From assembly GCA_002471665.1 (NCBI GenBank), contig DKQK01000014.1:1-48108 (forward strand): a stretch of DNA of 48,108 nt. Reading direction: 5' to 3'. A program made the translations under genes and the position numbers. The notes under the pieces were generated by a model. It saw only the letters and a program-made list of their open reading frames with translations. It had not been told where the DNA came from and ran no database searches. Each line of letters begins with the position of its first letter. Position 1 is the stretch's first letter. Source of the stretch: Gammaproteobacteria bacterium UBA7310. Lineage in GTDB: Bacteria; Pseudomonadota; Gammaproteobacteria; Pseudomonadales; Ketobacteraceae. Below are positions 9,799-18,352 of this stretch, one piece after another.

Positions 9799-12700
9799 AT
9801 GACGTCTTTACAATTGAATACGTCATACGAGTTTACACGCCCAACATCCGCCCTGCTGACCCCGGTTCAGCAGGGGATGCTGATTGCCTCACTCCGGTAT
9901 CCCGAACAAGGCTTTGAATTTGAACAAATTGAATGGACCATTTCCGATTCCCTGAATCTGGATGCGCTGACTGCTGCCTGGGATTGGGTATACTCACGCC
10001 ACGACACCCTGCGGCTGACGGTGTCCTGGTCAGGTAAAGATACACCTGAACAATCTATATCCACATTGATCCCAACTCTGCAGGTCCACCACCATCGCGG
10101 TTGCACTCCCCGGCAGCGCAACCGCATTGTGCACCAATTTCTGGCGCAGGATCGCCAGCATGCCCCGCAGCCCGATCAACCACCTCTGTCACGGTTAAAT
10201 TTATTACGCTTTGATGACCATGACCATGTACTGGTGTGGTCATTTTTACATTTGCTGCTGGATGGCCGCTCGGCAAAGCGGATTCTGGAAGAAGTGGCCT
10301 TGGCCTATACCGCACTGTGCAACGGCAGCGTGCCGGAGCTGCAACCCGCCCCCAGCATTCTGCCCTACGCGCAATGGCGAAGTGACGCGCAGACCATGGA
10401 CCCCGGGTTCTGGGGCAGCTATCTGGTGAATTTCGATCACCCCAACGCGCTGCCGGATGATCCTGATGCATTGCCCGACATTGAACGCCGCAACATTCAG
10501 GCCGAGGCCCTGCTGAGCAGGGCAGAAACGGAACGGCTGCAGCAGGTGGCCGGCGCGTGCGGCGGCACACTGAACACCATGGTCCAGGCGGCCTGGTCGT
10601 TGATACTGGCCAGCCACAGCGGTGATGACGATCTGGTTTTCGGCACCATTCGCGCCTGTCGCCATGGCGGGCCGGCAGAGTCGCGGGAGGTCTGCGGTGT
10701 ACTGATGAATATGCTGCCCCTGCGGGTGAACCTGAAAGGGGTCGATTCGCTCAGCCAATTGTTCCGGCAACTGCGGCAACGGCAGCATCAATTGCGCGAC
10801 CATGAGCTGGCACCGCTGCACCAGATTACCGACAGCGTGGCGGCCGGCAACGAAGCACCTCTGTTTGAAAGCATCCTGGTGTACGATCACTGCAAGGTGT
10901 GGTCCGTTGCCCAACAACAGTTGGGGGATGGCCACCAGTTCCGGCTGTATGAACAACCCCTGCGTCCGCTCAGCATCAGCATAGTGGGGGAGCCACAGCT
11001 GCACATCACCGTGATGGTGGATTGTTCCCGTTTTTCCCAGGCCTATGCCAACCGCCTGGCCAACCAGTTCAAGCACGTTTTACTGACACTGGCCGCCGCC
11101 CCCGACTCGGCCTTGAATACTCTGGACTTGTTACCTGCCTCGGAGTGGATGCACACCGTTGAGCAGTACAATGACACGGCCCAGGCACTGCCCTCAGACA
11201 CCTGTCTGCAGCAGCTGGTGCAACACAGCGTGGCACGTTATCCCGATCGGGTGGCGGTGATTTCCGAGCAAAGCGACTATACCTATGCCGACCTGGAAGC
11301 CCGAGCCAACCGGATTGCACACCGGCTGTTGGCACTGGGAGCAGGGCGCGGTGAAAAAGTCGCCGTTCGGATACCCCGCAGCTTCGATCAGGTCGCCACC
11401 TTGCTGGCCGTGCTCAAAACCGGCGCCGCGTACGTTCCCCTGGAAACTGGCTGGCCCGAGGCGCGGGTGAGCATCATCCTCGATACCATTGCCCCGGTGG
11501 CCCTGGTCACCGACGACCCCTGTGCACAGGGGGCACTGTTGCCGGACCGTACCGTGCACCTGAGCGCCGAGGCTGAGCAACTGGCTGCACTACCGGCAGA
11601 CGCCCCCCACTGCCCAAGCCAGCCGGATGATCTCGCCTATGTCATCTTTACCTCCGGCTCAACCGGCCAACCCAAAGGGGTGATGATCAATCACCGGGCC
11701 GCGGTCAACACCGTGCTGGACTGCAATCAACGCTTTTCGGTGAGCCCGCAGGATAGGGTGTTCGGTATTTCATCCTGTGCCTTTGATTTATCGGTTTACG
11801 ATGTCTTCGGCACCTTTGCCGCGGGTGCCGCCCTGGTCGTCTGCCCGCGGGATGCCACCCGCGACCCAACCGTGTGGCGGCGCATGATTGCCCAACACCA
11901 GATCACCATATGGAATTCGGTACCGGCCCTGGTGGAAATGCTGATTGAACCCACTCACTCGGACCCGGTGGTACTCCCGAGCCTACGGTTGGTTATGATG
12001 AGCGGCGACTGGATACCCATGGATTTGCCCGAACGCTTGCGCGGGTCCACCCCCAATGCCGTTCAAATGAGCCTGGGAGGGGCCACTGAAGCCGCCATCT
12101 GGTCGATCCTGCATCCCATTACCAGCGTGGACAAGCGCCTGCATTCGATTCCCTACGGCAGGCCCATGGCCAACCAGACCTTTTATGTACTGGACCGGCA
12201 TCTGCGGCCCTGCCCCACATTGGTGGCCGGGGATCTTTTTATCGGAGGCGCCGGGTTGGCCTGTGGATACTGGGCCGATACCGAGCGCACCGACGCGGCT
12301 TTTTTCCAGCATCCAATATTCGGCCGCCTGTACCGCACCGGTGACCGGGGCCGCCACCTGGCCGATGGCAACATCGAGTTTCTCGGCCGCGTTGACACCC
12401 AGGTCAAGCTGCACGGGTTCCGCATCGAGCTGGGCGAGATCGAATCCGTAGCCTGCGAACTGCCCTGGGTACACCGCTGCATCAGCACCGTTCGGGAAGA
12501 AGTGCCCGGCCAACCCTATCTGGCGGCCTGGGTACTTACCGATGAGGATCACACCGACCTGCAGCCACTGCTGAGCCGCTGGCGTTCACGCCTGCCCGGC
12601 TACATGATTCCGCGCTCCGTACAGCGCATCGAATCCATGCCGCTCAGCGCCAATGGCAAAGTGGATCTGAGCGCGTTACCGGCACCAACACTGCACGCCA

Positions 12701-13689
12701 CGGCCGCCACCGAGGCCATGGACTGGCATCCGGATGAACAACGCCTGGCCCGCTTATGGGAACAATTATTGGGGCGGCGCCCGGATCACCCGGAGCGCTC
12801 CTTCTTCGACTTCGGCGGCAACAGTCTGCAGGCACTGCGCCTGACCACCCTGGTGGAGCGGGAATTCGGACGCCGGGTTTCCCTGCGCAGCGTGTTCGAA
12901 TACCCCACCCTGCGCCGCTTCCGCCAGCAGTTGGATGACGATAGCGCCACCGACAGTCTGATCCTGCCCCTGCAAACCGAGGGTGACCGGCTGCCGTTTT
13001 TTCTGATCGCGGAGTATTTCGACATAGGCCGCTATGTGGCCAAAGATCAGCCCGTCTATGGCATTCCCCTGTCGGCGTCCATCATGCAGGAGCAACCGCA
13101 ACTGGATTACCCCGCCCTGGCCCGCCTGTGCATCAGTGCCATGCGTAAAATTCAACCCAAAGGGCCCTATTGCGTGGGTGGCCACTGTTTTGGTGCGGTG
13201 GTTTCGTTTCAGGTGGCAGCGGAGCTGCAGCGCCAGGGTGAGTCCGTGCGTTTCCTGGCATTGCTGGACCCACCGGTACCCCAGGGCATCGGCGCACCCA
13301 CCCAGGACCCATGGGATCGGCTGCGCTATCACTGGCAGCGCATACGCAAGCTGGGCCCGGCGGCCGCACCCCGCTATATCGTGCACAGCCTTGGTAATCT
13401 CATCGGCCAGTTGCGTCAAACCGCCCAGGGGCTGGCTCCCCAGCGCATTCTGGCGTCTTTCATTCCGGAACCCCTGACAGTGGACACCACCATGGTCCTG
13501 GCCGAGCATGGCTACTACCGTTTCAAGCCCGACCAGGATCCCCGCCTTGCCTGGGGCCGGTGGTGTGGCCACATGACCGTACAGGACACCGCCGGGGATC
13601 ACGTCACCTTCTGCCGCGAGCCCAATGTCCAGGAACTGGCGAACTACCTGTGCCAGCGTCTGGCGCAGACACAACAGCAAGAGGCATAA
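9799..13689 (+). CDS. Single-module non-ribosomal peptide synthetase, C-A-T-TE, predicted cysteine-activating
   Basis: From the ATG at 9799 the protein has 1296 residues. Domains in order: condensation (about 15-450; the motif is LHLLLDG, with the catalytic His151 kept but the preceding His replaced by Leu), adenylation (about 480-975; FTSGSTGQPKG, FDLSVYDVFG, YRTGDRGR, final NGKVDL), carrier (FDFGGNSLQ, pantetheine Ser1009) and thioesterase (about 1050-1296). The residues I align to the specificity code are D-L-Y-N-M-S-L-I-W-K, one change from the known cysteine code DLYNLSLIWK. The thioesterase nucleophile elbow is GGHCFGA: Cys1130 replaces Ser, with Asp1157 and His1268 as likely partners. 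A frame extends upstream to 9583, but the condensation fold begins just after 9799. No MbtH, PPTase or second module is nearby. The product is unknown. Confidence 0.9.
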   Translation: MTSLQLNTSYEFTRPTSALLTPVQQGMLIASLRYPEQGFEFEQIEWTISDSLNLDALTAAWDWVYSRHDTLRLTVSWSGKDTPEQSISTLIPTLQVHHHRGCTPRQRNRIVHQFLAQDRQHAPQPDQPPLSRLNLLRFDDHDHVLVWSFLHLLLDGRSAKRILEEVALAYTALCNGSVPELQPAPSILPYAQWRSDAQTMDPGFWGSYLVNFDHPNALPDDPDALPDIERRNIQAEALLSRAETERLQQVAGACGGTLNTMVQAAWSLILASHSGDDDLVFGTIRACRHGGPAESREVCGVLMNMLPLRVNLKGVDSLSQLFRQLRQRQHQLRDHELAPLHQITDSVAAGNEAPLFESILVYDHCKVWSVAQQQLGDGHQFRLYEQPLRPLSISIVGEPQLHITVMVDCSRFSQAYANRLANQFKHVLLTLAAAPDSALNTLDLLPASEWMHTVEQYNDTAQALPSDTCLQQLVQHSVARYPDRVAVISEQSDYTYADLEARANRIAHRLLALGAGRGEKVAVRIPRSFDQVATLLAVLKTGAAYVPLETGWPEARVSIILDTIAPVALVTDDPCAQGALLPDRTVHLSAEAEQLAALPADAPHCPSQPDDLAYVIFTSGSTGQPKGVMINHRAAVNTVLDCNQRFSVSPQDRVFGISSCAFDLSVYDVFGTFAAGAALVVCPRDATRDPTVWRRMIAQHQITIWNSVPALVEMLIEPTHSDPVVLPSLRLVMMSGDWIPMDLPERLRGSTPNAVQMSLGGATEAAIWSILHPITSVDKRLHSIPYGRPMANQTFYVLDRHLRPCPTLVAGDLFIGGAGLACGYWADTERTDAAFFQHPIFGRLYRTGDRGRHLADGNIEFLGRVDTQVKLHGFRIELGEIESVACELPWVHRCISTVREEVPGQPYLAAWVLTDEDHTDLQPLLSRWRSRLPGYMIPRSVQRIESMPLSANGKVDLSALPAPTLHATAATEAMDWHPDEQRLARLWEQLLGRRPDHPERSFFDFGGNSLQALRLTTLVEREFGRRVSLRSVFEYPTLRRFRQQLDDDSATDSLILPLQTEGDRLPFFLIAEYFDIGRYVAKDQPVYGIPLSASIMQEQPQLDYPALARLCISAMRKIQPKGPYCVGGHCFGAVVSFQVAAELQRQGESVRFLALLDPPVPQGIGAPTQDPWDRLRYHWQRIRKLGPAAAPRYIVHSLGNLIGQLRQTAQGLAPQRILASFIPEPLTVDTTMVLAEHGYYRFKPDQDPRLAWGRWCGHMTVQDTAGDHVTFCREPNVQELANYLCQRLAQTQQQEA

Positions 13690-13704
13690 CACACGCCTGT
13701 TATG
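13685..13704 (+). terminator. Weak hairpin at the end of the NRPS gene
   Basis: CATAACA and TGTTATG form a seven-pair stem with a six-base loop that overlaps the NRPS stop and is followed by TTTCTC. It is weak and AT-rich, so it may only partly separate the NRPS from metY. Confidence 0.3.
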
Positions 13705-13761
13705 TTTCTCCCTATTCATGCTTTAATCGGTACTGGATCATGACACAGGGAGACAACAATA

Positions 13762-15033
13762 ATGAAACTCGAATCGCTGGCCTTACATCATGGCTATGAA
13801 TCGGAAGCCACCACTAAAGCCGCGGCAGTACCCATTTACCAAACCACATCCTACACGTTCGACGACACCCAACACGGCGCTGATCTGTTCGACTTGAAAG
13901 TGCCGGGTAATATCTACACCCGAATCATGAACCCCACCACGGCAGTACTGGAAGCCCGTCTGGCAGAAATGGAAGGCGGAGTCGGTGCCCTGGGTGTGGC
14001 ATCCGGCATGGCCGCCATCACCTACGCCATCCAGGCCATCTGCCAGGCCGGCGACAACATTATCAGCAGCTCCCAATTGTATGGCGGCACCTACAACCTG
14101 TTCGCCCATACCCTGCCCCGGCAGGGCATTGATGTGCGCATGGCCTCCTTCGATGACTACAGCAAACTGGAAAGCCTGATTGACGACAAGACCCGCGCCG
14201 TGTTCTGCGAATCCATCGGCAATCCCGCCGGCAATATTGTGGACCTGCAGAAACTGGCCAGCATTGCCCATCAACACGGCGTCCCCCTGATTGTGGACAA
14301 CACCGTGGCCACCCCTTATTTGTGCCGCGCGTTTGATCACGGTGCCGACATCATCGTGCACTCCCTGACCAAGTACATCGGTGGTCACGGCACCACCGTA
14401 GGCGGCATCATCATCGATTCCGGCAAATTCGACTGGGTCGCCAACAAAGATCGCTTTCCCATGCTGAATGAACCCGATCCTTCCTACCACGGAGTGGTGT
14501 ACACCGAGGCATTGGGGCCTGCGGCCTTTATCGGCCGTTGCCGTGTGGTGCCCCTGCGCAACACCGGCTCGGCGCTGGCGCCCCACAGTGCGTTTTTGCT
14601 GTTGCAGGGATTGGAAACCCTGGGCCTGCGCATGGAGCGCCACTGTGAAAACGCTTTGCAGGTGGCCCGCCACCTGCAGCAGCACCCAAAAGTGGAATGG
14701 GTGAATTACGCCGCATTACCGGACAGTCCGTTCCACGCCACCTGCCAGAAAATCACCCAGGGGCAGGCGTCAGGCATTCTCAGTTTCGGCATTACCGGCG
14801 GGCGCGAGGCGGGGGCTCGTTTTATTGATGCCCTGCAGATGATTTTACGCCTGGTGAACATTGGTGATGCCAAGTCGCTGGCCTGCCATCCGGCCACCAC
14901 CACCCACCGGCAACTAAGCCCTGACGAGCTGGCCACCGCCGGGGTATCGGAAGATCTGGTGCGCCTGTCCATCGGCATTGAACACATCGATGATATCCTT
15001 GCCGACATTGATCAGGCCCTGACAAAGGCCTGA
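13762..15033 (+). CDS. metY: O-acetylhomoserine sulfhydrylase (PLP-dependent, Cys/Met metabolism family)
   Basis: This 423-residue protein follows the MetY pattern: LHHGYESEATTKAAAVPIYQTTSYTFDDTQHGADLF, YTRIMNPTT, ASGMAAITYAI, VDNTVATPYLCRA and the pyridoxal-phosphate lysine K204 in VHSLTKYIGGHGT, ending with LRLVNIGDAKSLACHPATTTHRQL. The enzyme makes homocysteine from O-acetylhomoserine and sulfide (some members make cysteine from O-acetylserine) in the cytosol. The retained long insert and the GHGTTVGG segment favour sulfhydrylase over cystathionine synthase or lyase. It begins 72 bases after the NRPS stop with GGGAG before the ATG. It may be an independent housekeeping gene; its position beside a predicted cysteine-using NRPS is suggestive but not proof of a shared role. 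Confidence 0.9.
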   Translation: MKLESLALHHGYESEATTKAAAVPIYQTTSYTFDDTQHGADLFDLKVPGNIYTRIMNPTTAVLEARLAEMEGGVGALGVASGMAAITYAIQAICQAGDNIISSSQLYGGTYNLFAHTLPRQGIDVRMASFDDYSKLESLIDDKTRAVFCESIGNPAGNIVDLQKLASIAHQHGVPLIVDNTVATPYLCRAFDHGADIIVHSLTKYIGGHGTTVGGIIIDSGKFDWVANKDRFPMLNEPDPSYHGVVYTEALGPAAFIGRCRVVPLRNTGSALAPHSAFLLLQGLETLGLRMERHCENALQVARHLQQHPKVEWVNYAALPDSPFHATCQKITQGQASGILSFGITGGREAGARFIDALQMILRLVNIGDAKSLACHPATTTHRQLSPDELATAGVSEDLVRLSIGIEHIDDILADIDQALTKA

Positions 15034-15119
15034 TCGGGATCTGACGTTGGCCGGCAATCGTGTTATCTTTTAAGGTTGTCGAATAAGAACAATTCCGATT
15101 CCGTGAGGCCCCCGGTGGT

Positions 15120-17915
15120 ATGAGTGTGTTATGGATTCTGCTGTTGCCCATGGCGGGCATTCTGCTGCCGGTGCTGTTTGCGCGGGCCGGCCGCACGGTC
15201 ACTGCCTGGCTGACCGCGCTGATGCCGGCGCTGGCGCTGGCGCTGTTACTGCAACAGGCACCCGATGTGTTTGCCGGCACGGTACCGGTTTATTCCGCGC
15301 CCTGGGTGCCGTTGCTGGGCCTGCAGTTATCCCTGCACCTGGATGGCCTGGCCTTTCTGTTTTGCCTGCTGATCCTGGGGATCGGCCTGCTCATCATTCT
15401 GTACGCCCGCTACTACCTGTCAGAAGAAGACAACATGGGCCTGTTCTACACCTATCTGCTGTTCTTTATGGTGGCCATGCTGGGGGTGGTGCTGTCCAGT
15501 AACCTGTTGCAGCTGTGGTTGTTCTGGGAACTCACCAGCATCAGCTCGTTTCTGCTGATCAGCTTCTGGTGGCATAAAAGCGAAGCCCGCAAAGGCGCCC
15601 GCATGGCATTGACCGTGACCGGGTTTGGCGGCCTGGCCTTGTTGGGGGCGCTGCTGTTGATCGGCCACGTCACCGGCACCTACGAGCTGCGCGAAGTACT
15701 GACCATGGGGCACGTGTTGCGCAACAGCGAGTACTATCCCGCTATTCTGGCCCTGTTCCTGTTGGGGGCATTCACCAAATCAGCCCAGTTTCCATTCCAG
15801 TTCTGGCTGCCCCATGCCATGGCGGCGCCCACCCCTGTATCGGCCTATCTGCATTCCGCCACCATGGTGAAAGCCGGTGTCTTTTTGCTGGCGCGGTTTT
15901 ATCCGGTGCTGGCGGGGACCGATGCCTGGTTTGTGGCGGTCTCGCTCACCGGTATGGCCACCATGCTGGTGGGCGCCTACATCGCCCTGTTCAAGCACGA
16001 CCTGAAAGGCCTCTTGGCCTACTCCACGGTGAGCCATCTGGGTCTGATCACCTTGCTGCTGGGCCTGGGTACAGATCTGGCGGCGGTGGCGGCGGTGTTC
16101 CACATCATCAATCACGCGGTGTTCAAGGCGTCCCTGTTTATGGCTGCCGGCATCATCGATCATGAATCCGGCACCCGTGACATGCGCAAGTTGAACGGCC
16201 TGTGGAAGTACATGCCCTGGACCGCCACCCTGGCCATGGTGGCGGCATCGTCCATGGCGGGGGTACCGCTGCTGAATGGCTTCCTCTCCAAGGAAATGCT
16301 GTTTTCCGAAACCCTGCATCAATCCACACTGGGGGCCCTGTCCTGGTGGATTCCCTTACTGGCCACCGCCGGTGGCGCCTTTGCCGTCGCCTACTCCCTG
16401 CGTTTTATGCACGATGTGTTTTTCAACGGCGAGCCCATCGACCTGCCCCGCACCCCCCACGAACCGCCACGCTATATGCGGGTGCCGGTGGAAGTACTGG
16501 TGGTGCTGTGCCTGTTGGTGGGCGTGTTCCCGCAATTTATGGTGGGGGACATACTGGATACCGCCTCCATGGCGGTGCTGCAAAGCACCTTGCCCCAATA
16601 CAGTCTGGCGGTGTGGCACGGTTTTAATTTCCCGCTGCTGATGAGTGCCATGGCCATCGTCGGCGGCTTGACTCTGTACATCAATCGTCGCCACCTGTTC
16701 GACTTTCAGGTGCAATTTGCCGATCGCGATGCCAAGCATGTGTTCGAAGGCATGGTGCAACGGCTGATTGCCGGTGTTACCCGGCTGCATCAATGGCTGG
16801 ACGATGGATCCCTGCAGCGTTCCATGTTTCTGCTGATTCTGCTGGCACTGCTGGTGAGTGCAGCGCCGCTGTTCGAACTGGTGAACACGGTGGGCAGACA
16901 CCCGCAATTACCCATCAACTGGGTGGTGGGCTTCTGCGCCGCGCTGATGATTGCCGCCACCTTTGTCACCCTGTGGTGGAGCCATCTGCGCCTGGTGGCG
17001 TTGATCGCGTTATCCGTGGTGGGGCTGATCGTGTCCATCGCGTTTGCCTATTTCTCGGCACCGGATCTGGCACTGACCCAACTGTCAGTGGAGGTGGTTA
17101 CCATTCTGCTGTTTCTGCTGGCCCTGTTTTTCCTGCCGCAGAAAAGCCCCACCATCGACAGCAAGTTAACCATCATCGTGCGGGATTTCAGTGTGGCGGC
17201 GTTGTTCGGCAGCGTGGTGGGTACCATCTGCTACGCCATGCTTACCCGGCCGCTGGACACCATTTCCGATTTCTTTGTGGCCAACAGCAAACCCGGTGGT
17301 GGCGGTACCAATGTGGTGAATGTGATTCTGGTGGATTTCCGCGGCTTTGATACCCTGGGTGAAATCACCGTACTGGGCATTGCGGCACTGGGCATTTATA
17401 AACTGCTGGCCCAGATGCTGGTGTCCATGCCCTCTGCCGACAGCAAAGGTTACCGTTGGTCCAAGGAACGTCATCCCTTCCTGCTGGCGGTGGTGTCCCA
17501 GAGTCTGCTGCCGCTGGCACTGCTGGTGTCGGCGTATATCTTCCTGCGCGGGCACAACATGCCCGGTGGCGGCTTTATCGCCGGGCTGATTACCGCCATT
17601 GCCCTGATTCAACAATACGTGGCCCACGGTGTGGTGTGGATGAAAGAACGCATGCCCATCAACTACCTGGGGCTGATTGCCAGCGGGTTATTGATTGCCA
17701 CACTGTCCGGACTGGGCAGCTGGGCCTTTGGCCACCATTTCCTCACCACCTGGTTCGATCATTTCCATTTACCGCTGGTGGGGGAATTCGAGCTGGCCAG
17801 TGCCATGGTGTTTGATTTTGGCGTGTACCTCACGGTGATCGGCGCCACGCTGTTGATCCTGGCCAACCTGGGCAAACTCACCACCAGTGAACGTCTGCAG
17901 GCGGGGGATAACTGA
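15120..17915 (+). CDS. mrpA: Mrp/Mnh Na+(K+)/H+ antiporter subunit A with fused subunit B domain
   Basis: This 931-residue protein is the large, NuoL-like subunit of the multi-subunit Mrp antiporter. The core contains LLQLWLFWELTSISSFLLISFWWHK, FTKSAQFPFQFWLPHAMAAPTPVSAYLHSATMVKAGVFLLARF (proton-channel Lys and Glu region) and FKHDLKGLLAYSTVSHLGLI. From about residue 780 it continues with LLVSAYIFLRGHNMPGGGFIAGLITAIALIQQYVAHG, the signature of MrpB, so A and B are fused as in group 2 (PhaAB-type) operons. With C-G it forms a hetero-oligomeric membrane complex that exports Na+ or K+ in exchange for protons, important for alkaline pH, salt and sometimes bile resistance. Its stop shares one base with the mrpC start. 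Confidence 0.95.
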   Translation: MSVLWILLLPMAGILLPVLFARAGRTVTAWLTALMPALALALLLQQAPDVFAGTVPVYSAPWVPLLGLQLSLHLDGLAFLFCLLILGIGLLIILYARYYLSEEDNMGLFYTYLLFFMVAMLGVVLSSNLLQLWLFWELTSISSFLLISFWWHKSEARKGARMALTVTGFGGLALLGALLLIGHVTGTYELREVLTMGHVLRNSEYYPAILALFLLGAFTKSAQFPFQFWLPHAMAAPTPVSAYLHSATMVKAGVFLLARFYPVLAGTDAWFVAVSLTGMATMLVGAYIALFKHDLKGLLAYSTVSHLGLITLLLGLGTDLAAVAAVFHIINHAVFKASLFMAAGIIDHESGTRDMRKLNGLWKYMPWTATLAMVAASSMAGVPLLNGFLSKEMLFSETLHQSTLGALSWWIPLLATAGGAFAVAYSLRFMHDVFFNGEPIDLPRTPHEPPRYMRVPVEVLVVLCLLVGVFPQFMVGDILDTASMAVLQSTLPQYSLAVWHGFNFPLLMSAMAIVGGLTLYINRRHLFDFQVQFADRDAKHVFEGMVQRLIAGVTRLHQWLDDGSLQRSMFLLILLALLVSAAPLFELVNTVGRHPQLPINWVVGFCAALMIAATFVTLWWSHLRLVALIALSVVGLIVSIAFAYFSAPDLALTQLSVEVVTILLFLLALFFLPQKSPTIDSKLTIIVRDFSVAALFGSVVGTICYAMLTRPLDTISDFFVANSKPGGGGTNVVNVILVDFRGFDTLGEITVLGIAALGIYKLLAQMLVSMPSADSKGYRWSKERHPFLLAVVSQSLLPLALLVSAYIFLRGHNMPGGGFIAGLITAIALIQQYVAHGVVWMKERMPINYLGLIASGLLIATLSGLGSWAFGHHFLTTWFDHFHLPLVGEFELASAMVFDFGVYLTVIGATLLILANLGKLTTSERLQAGDN

Positions 17916-18352
17916 TGGAATTTACCTTTGCACTCAGTGTGGGTGTACTGACCACGGCGGGCATCTATTTAATGCTGCGGGCACAAACCTTTCCGGTGAT
18001 CCTGGGATTAACCTTGTTATCCTACGCGGTGAATCTGTTTCTATTTGCCAGCGGACGCCTGACGGTGAACGGTGCTGCCATTGTGGGCCACAGCGAGCAG
18101 CTGGCAGACCCGCTGCCCCAGGCTTTGGTGCTCACCGCCATCGTGATCGGTTTTGCCATGACCGCGTTCATTTTGATTCTGGCCATTCGGGCGCGGGCGG
18201 ATCTGGGTAACGATCATGTGGATGGCCGCGAATTACCACCGGAACGCAGCGCAATCGAGGAGGCCCTGGCCGATCGCATCGAGAAAAACACCGCCGCCCA
18301 CAAGGCCCAGCACAACAAGTCACACTCCCGTCACAAAAGGAAGCAAAGCTGA
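17915..18352 (+). CDS. mrpC: Mrp/Mnh antiporter subunit C
   Basis: This 145-residue NuoK-like protein has three transmembrane helices: FTFALSVGVLTTAGIYLMLRAQTF, ILGLTLLSYAVNLFLFASGR and PLPQALVLTAIVIGFAMTAFILILAIRA. The phrase DPLPQALVLTAIVIGFA is diagnostic for MrpC. The hydrophilic C-terminal tail is longer than usual and rich in Lys, His and Ser, a cytosolic extension of unknown role. It overlaps mrpA and mrpD by one base each (TGATG junctions), implying translational coupling. Confidence 0.94.
   Translation: MEFTFALSVGVLTTAGIYLMLRAQTFPVILGLTLLSYAVNLFLFASGRLTVNGAAIVGHSEQLADPLPQALVLTAIVIGFAMTAFILILAIRARADLGNDHVDGRELPPERSAIEEALADRIEKNTAAHKAQHNKSHSRHKRKQS

Noticed and set aside
9799..11150. 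The N-terminal NRPS domain as a heterocyclisation (Cy) domain
   Set aside because: Despite the cysteine code, the motif is LHLLLDG and not DxxxxD, so a condensation domain is more likely.
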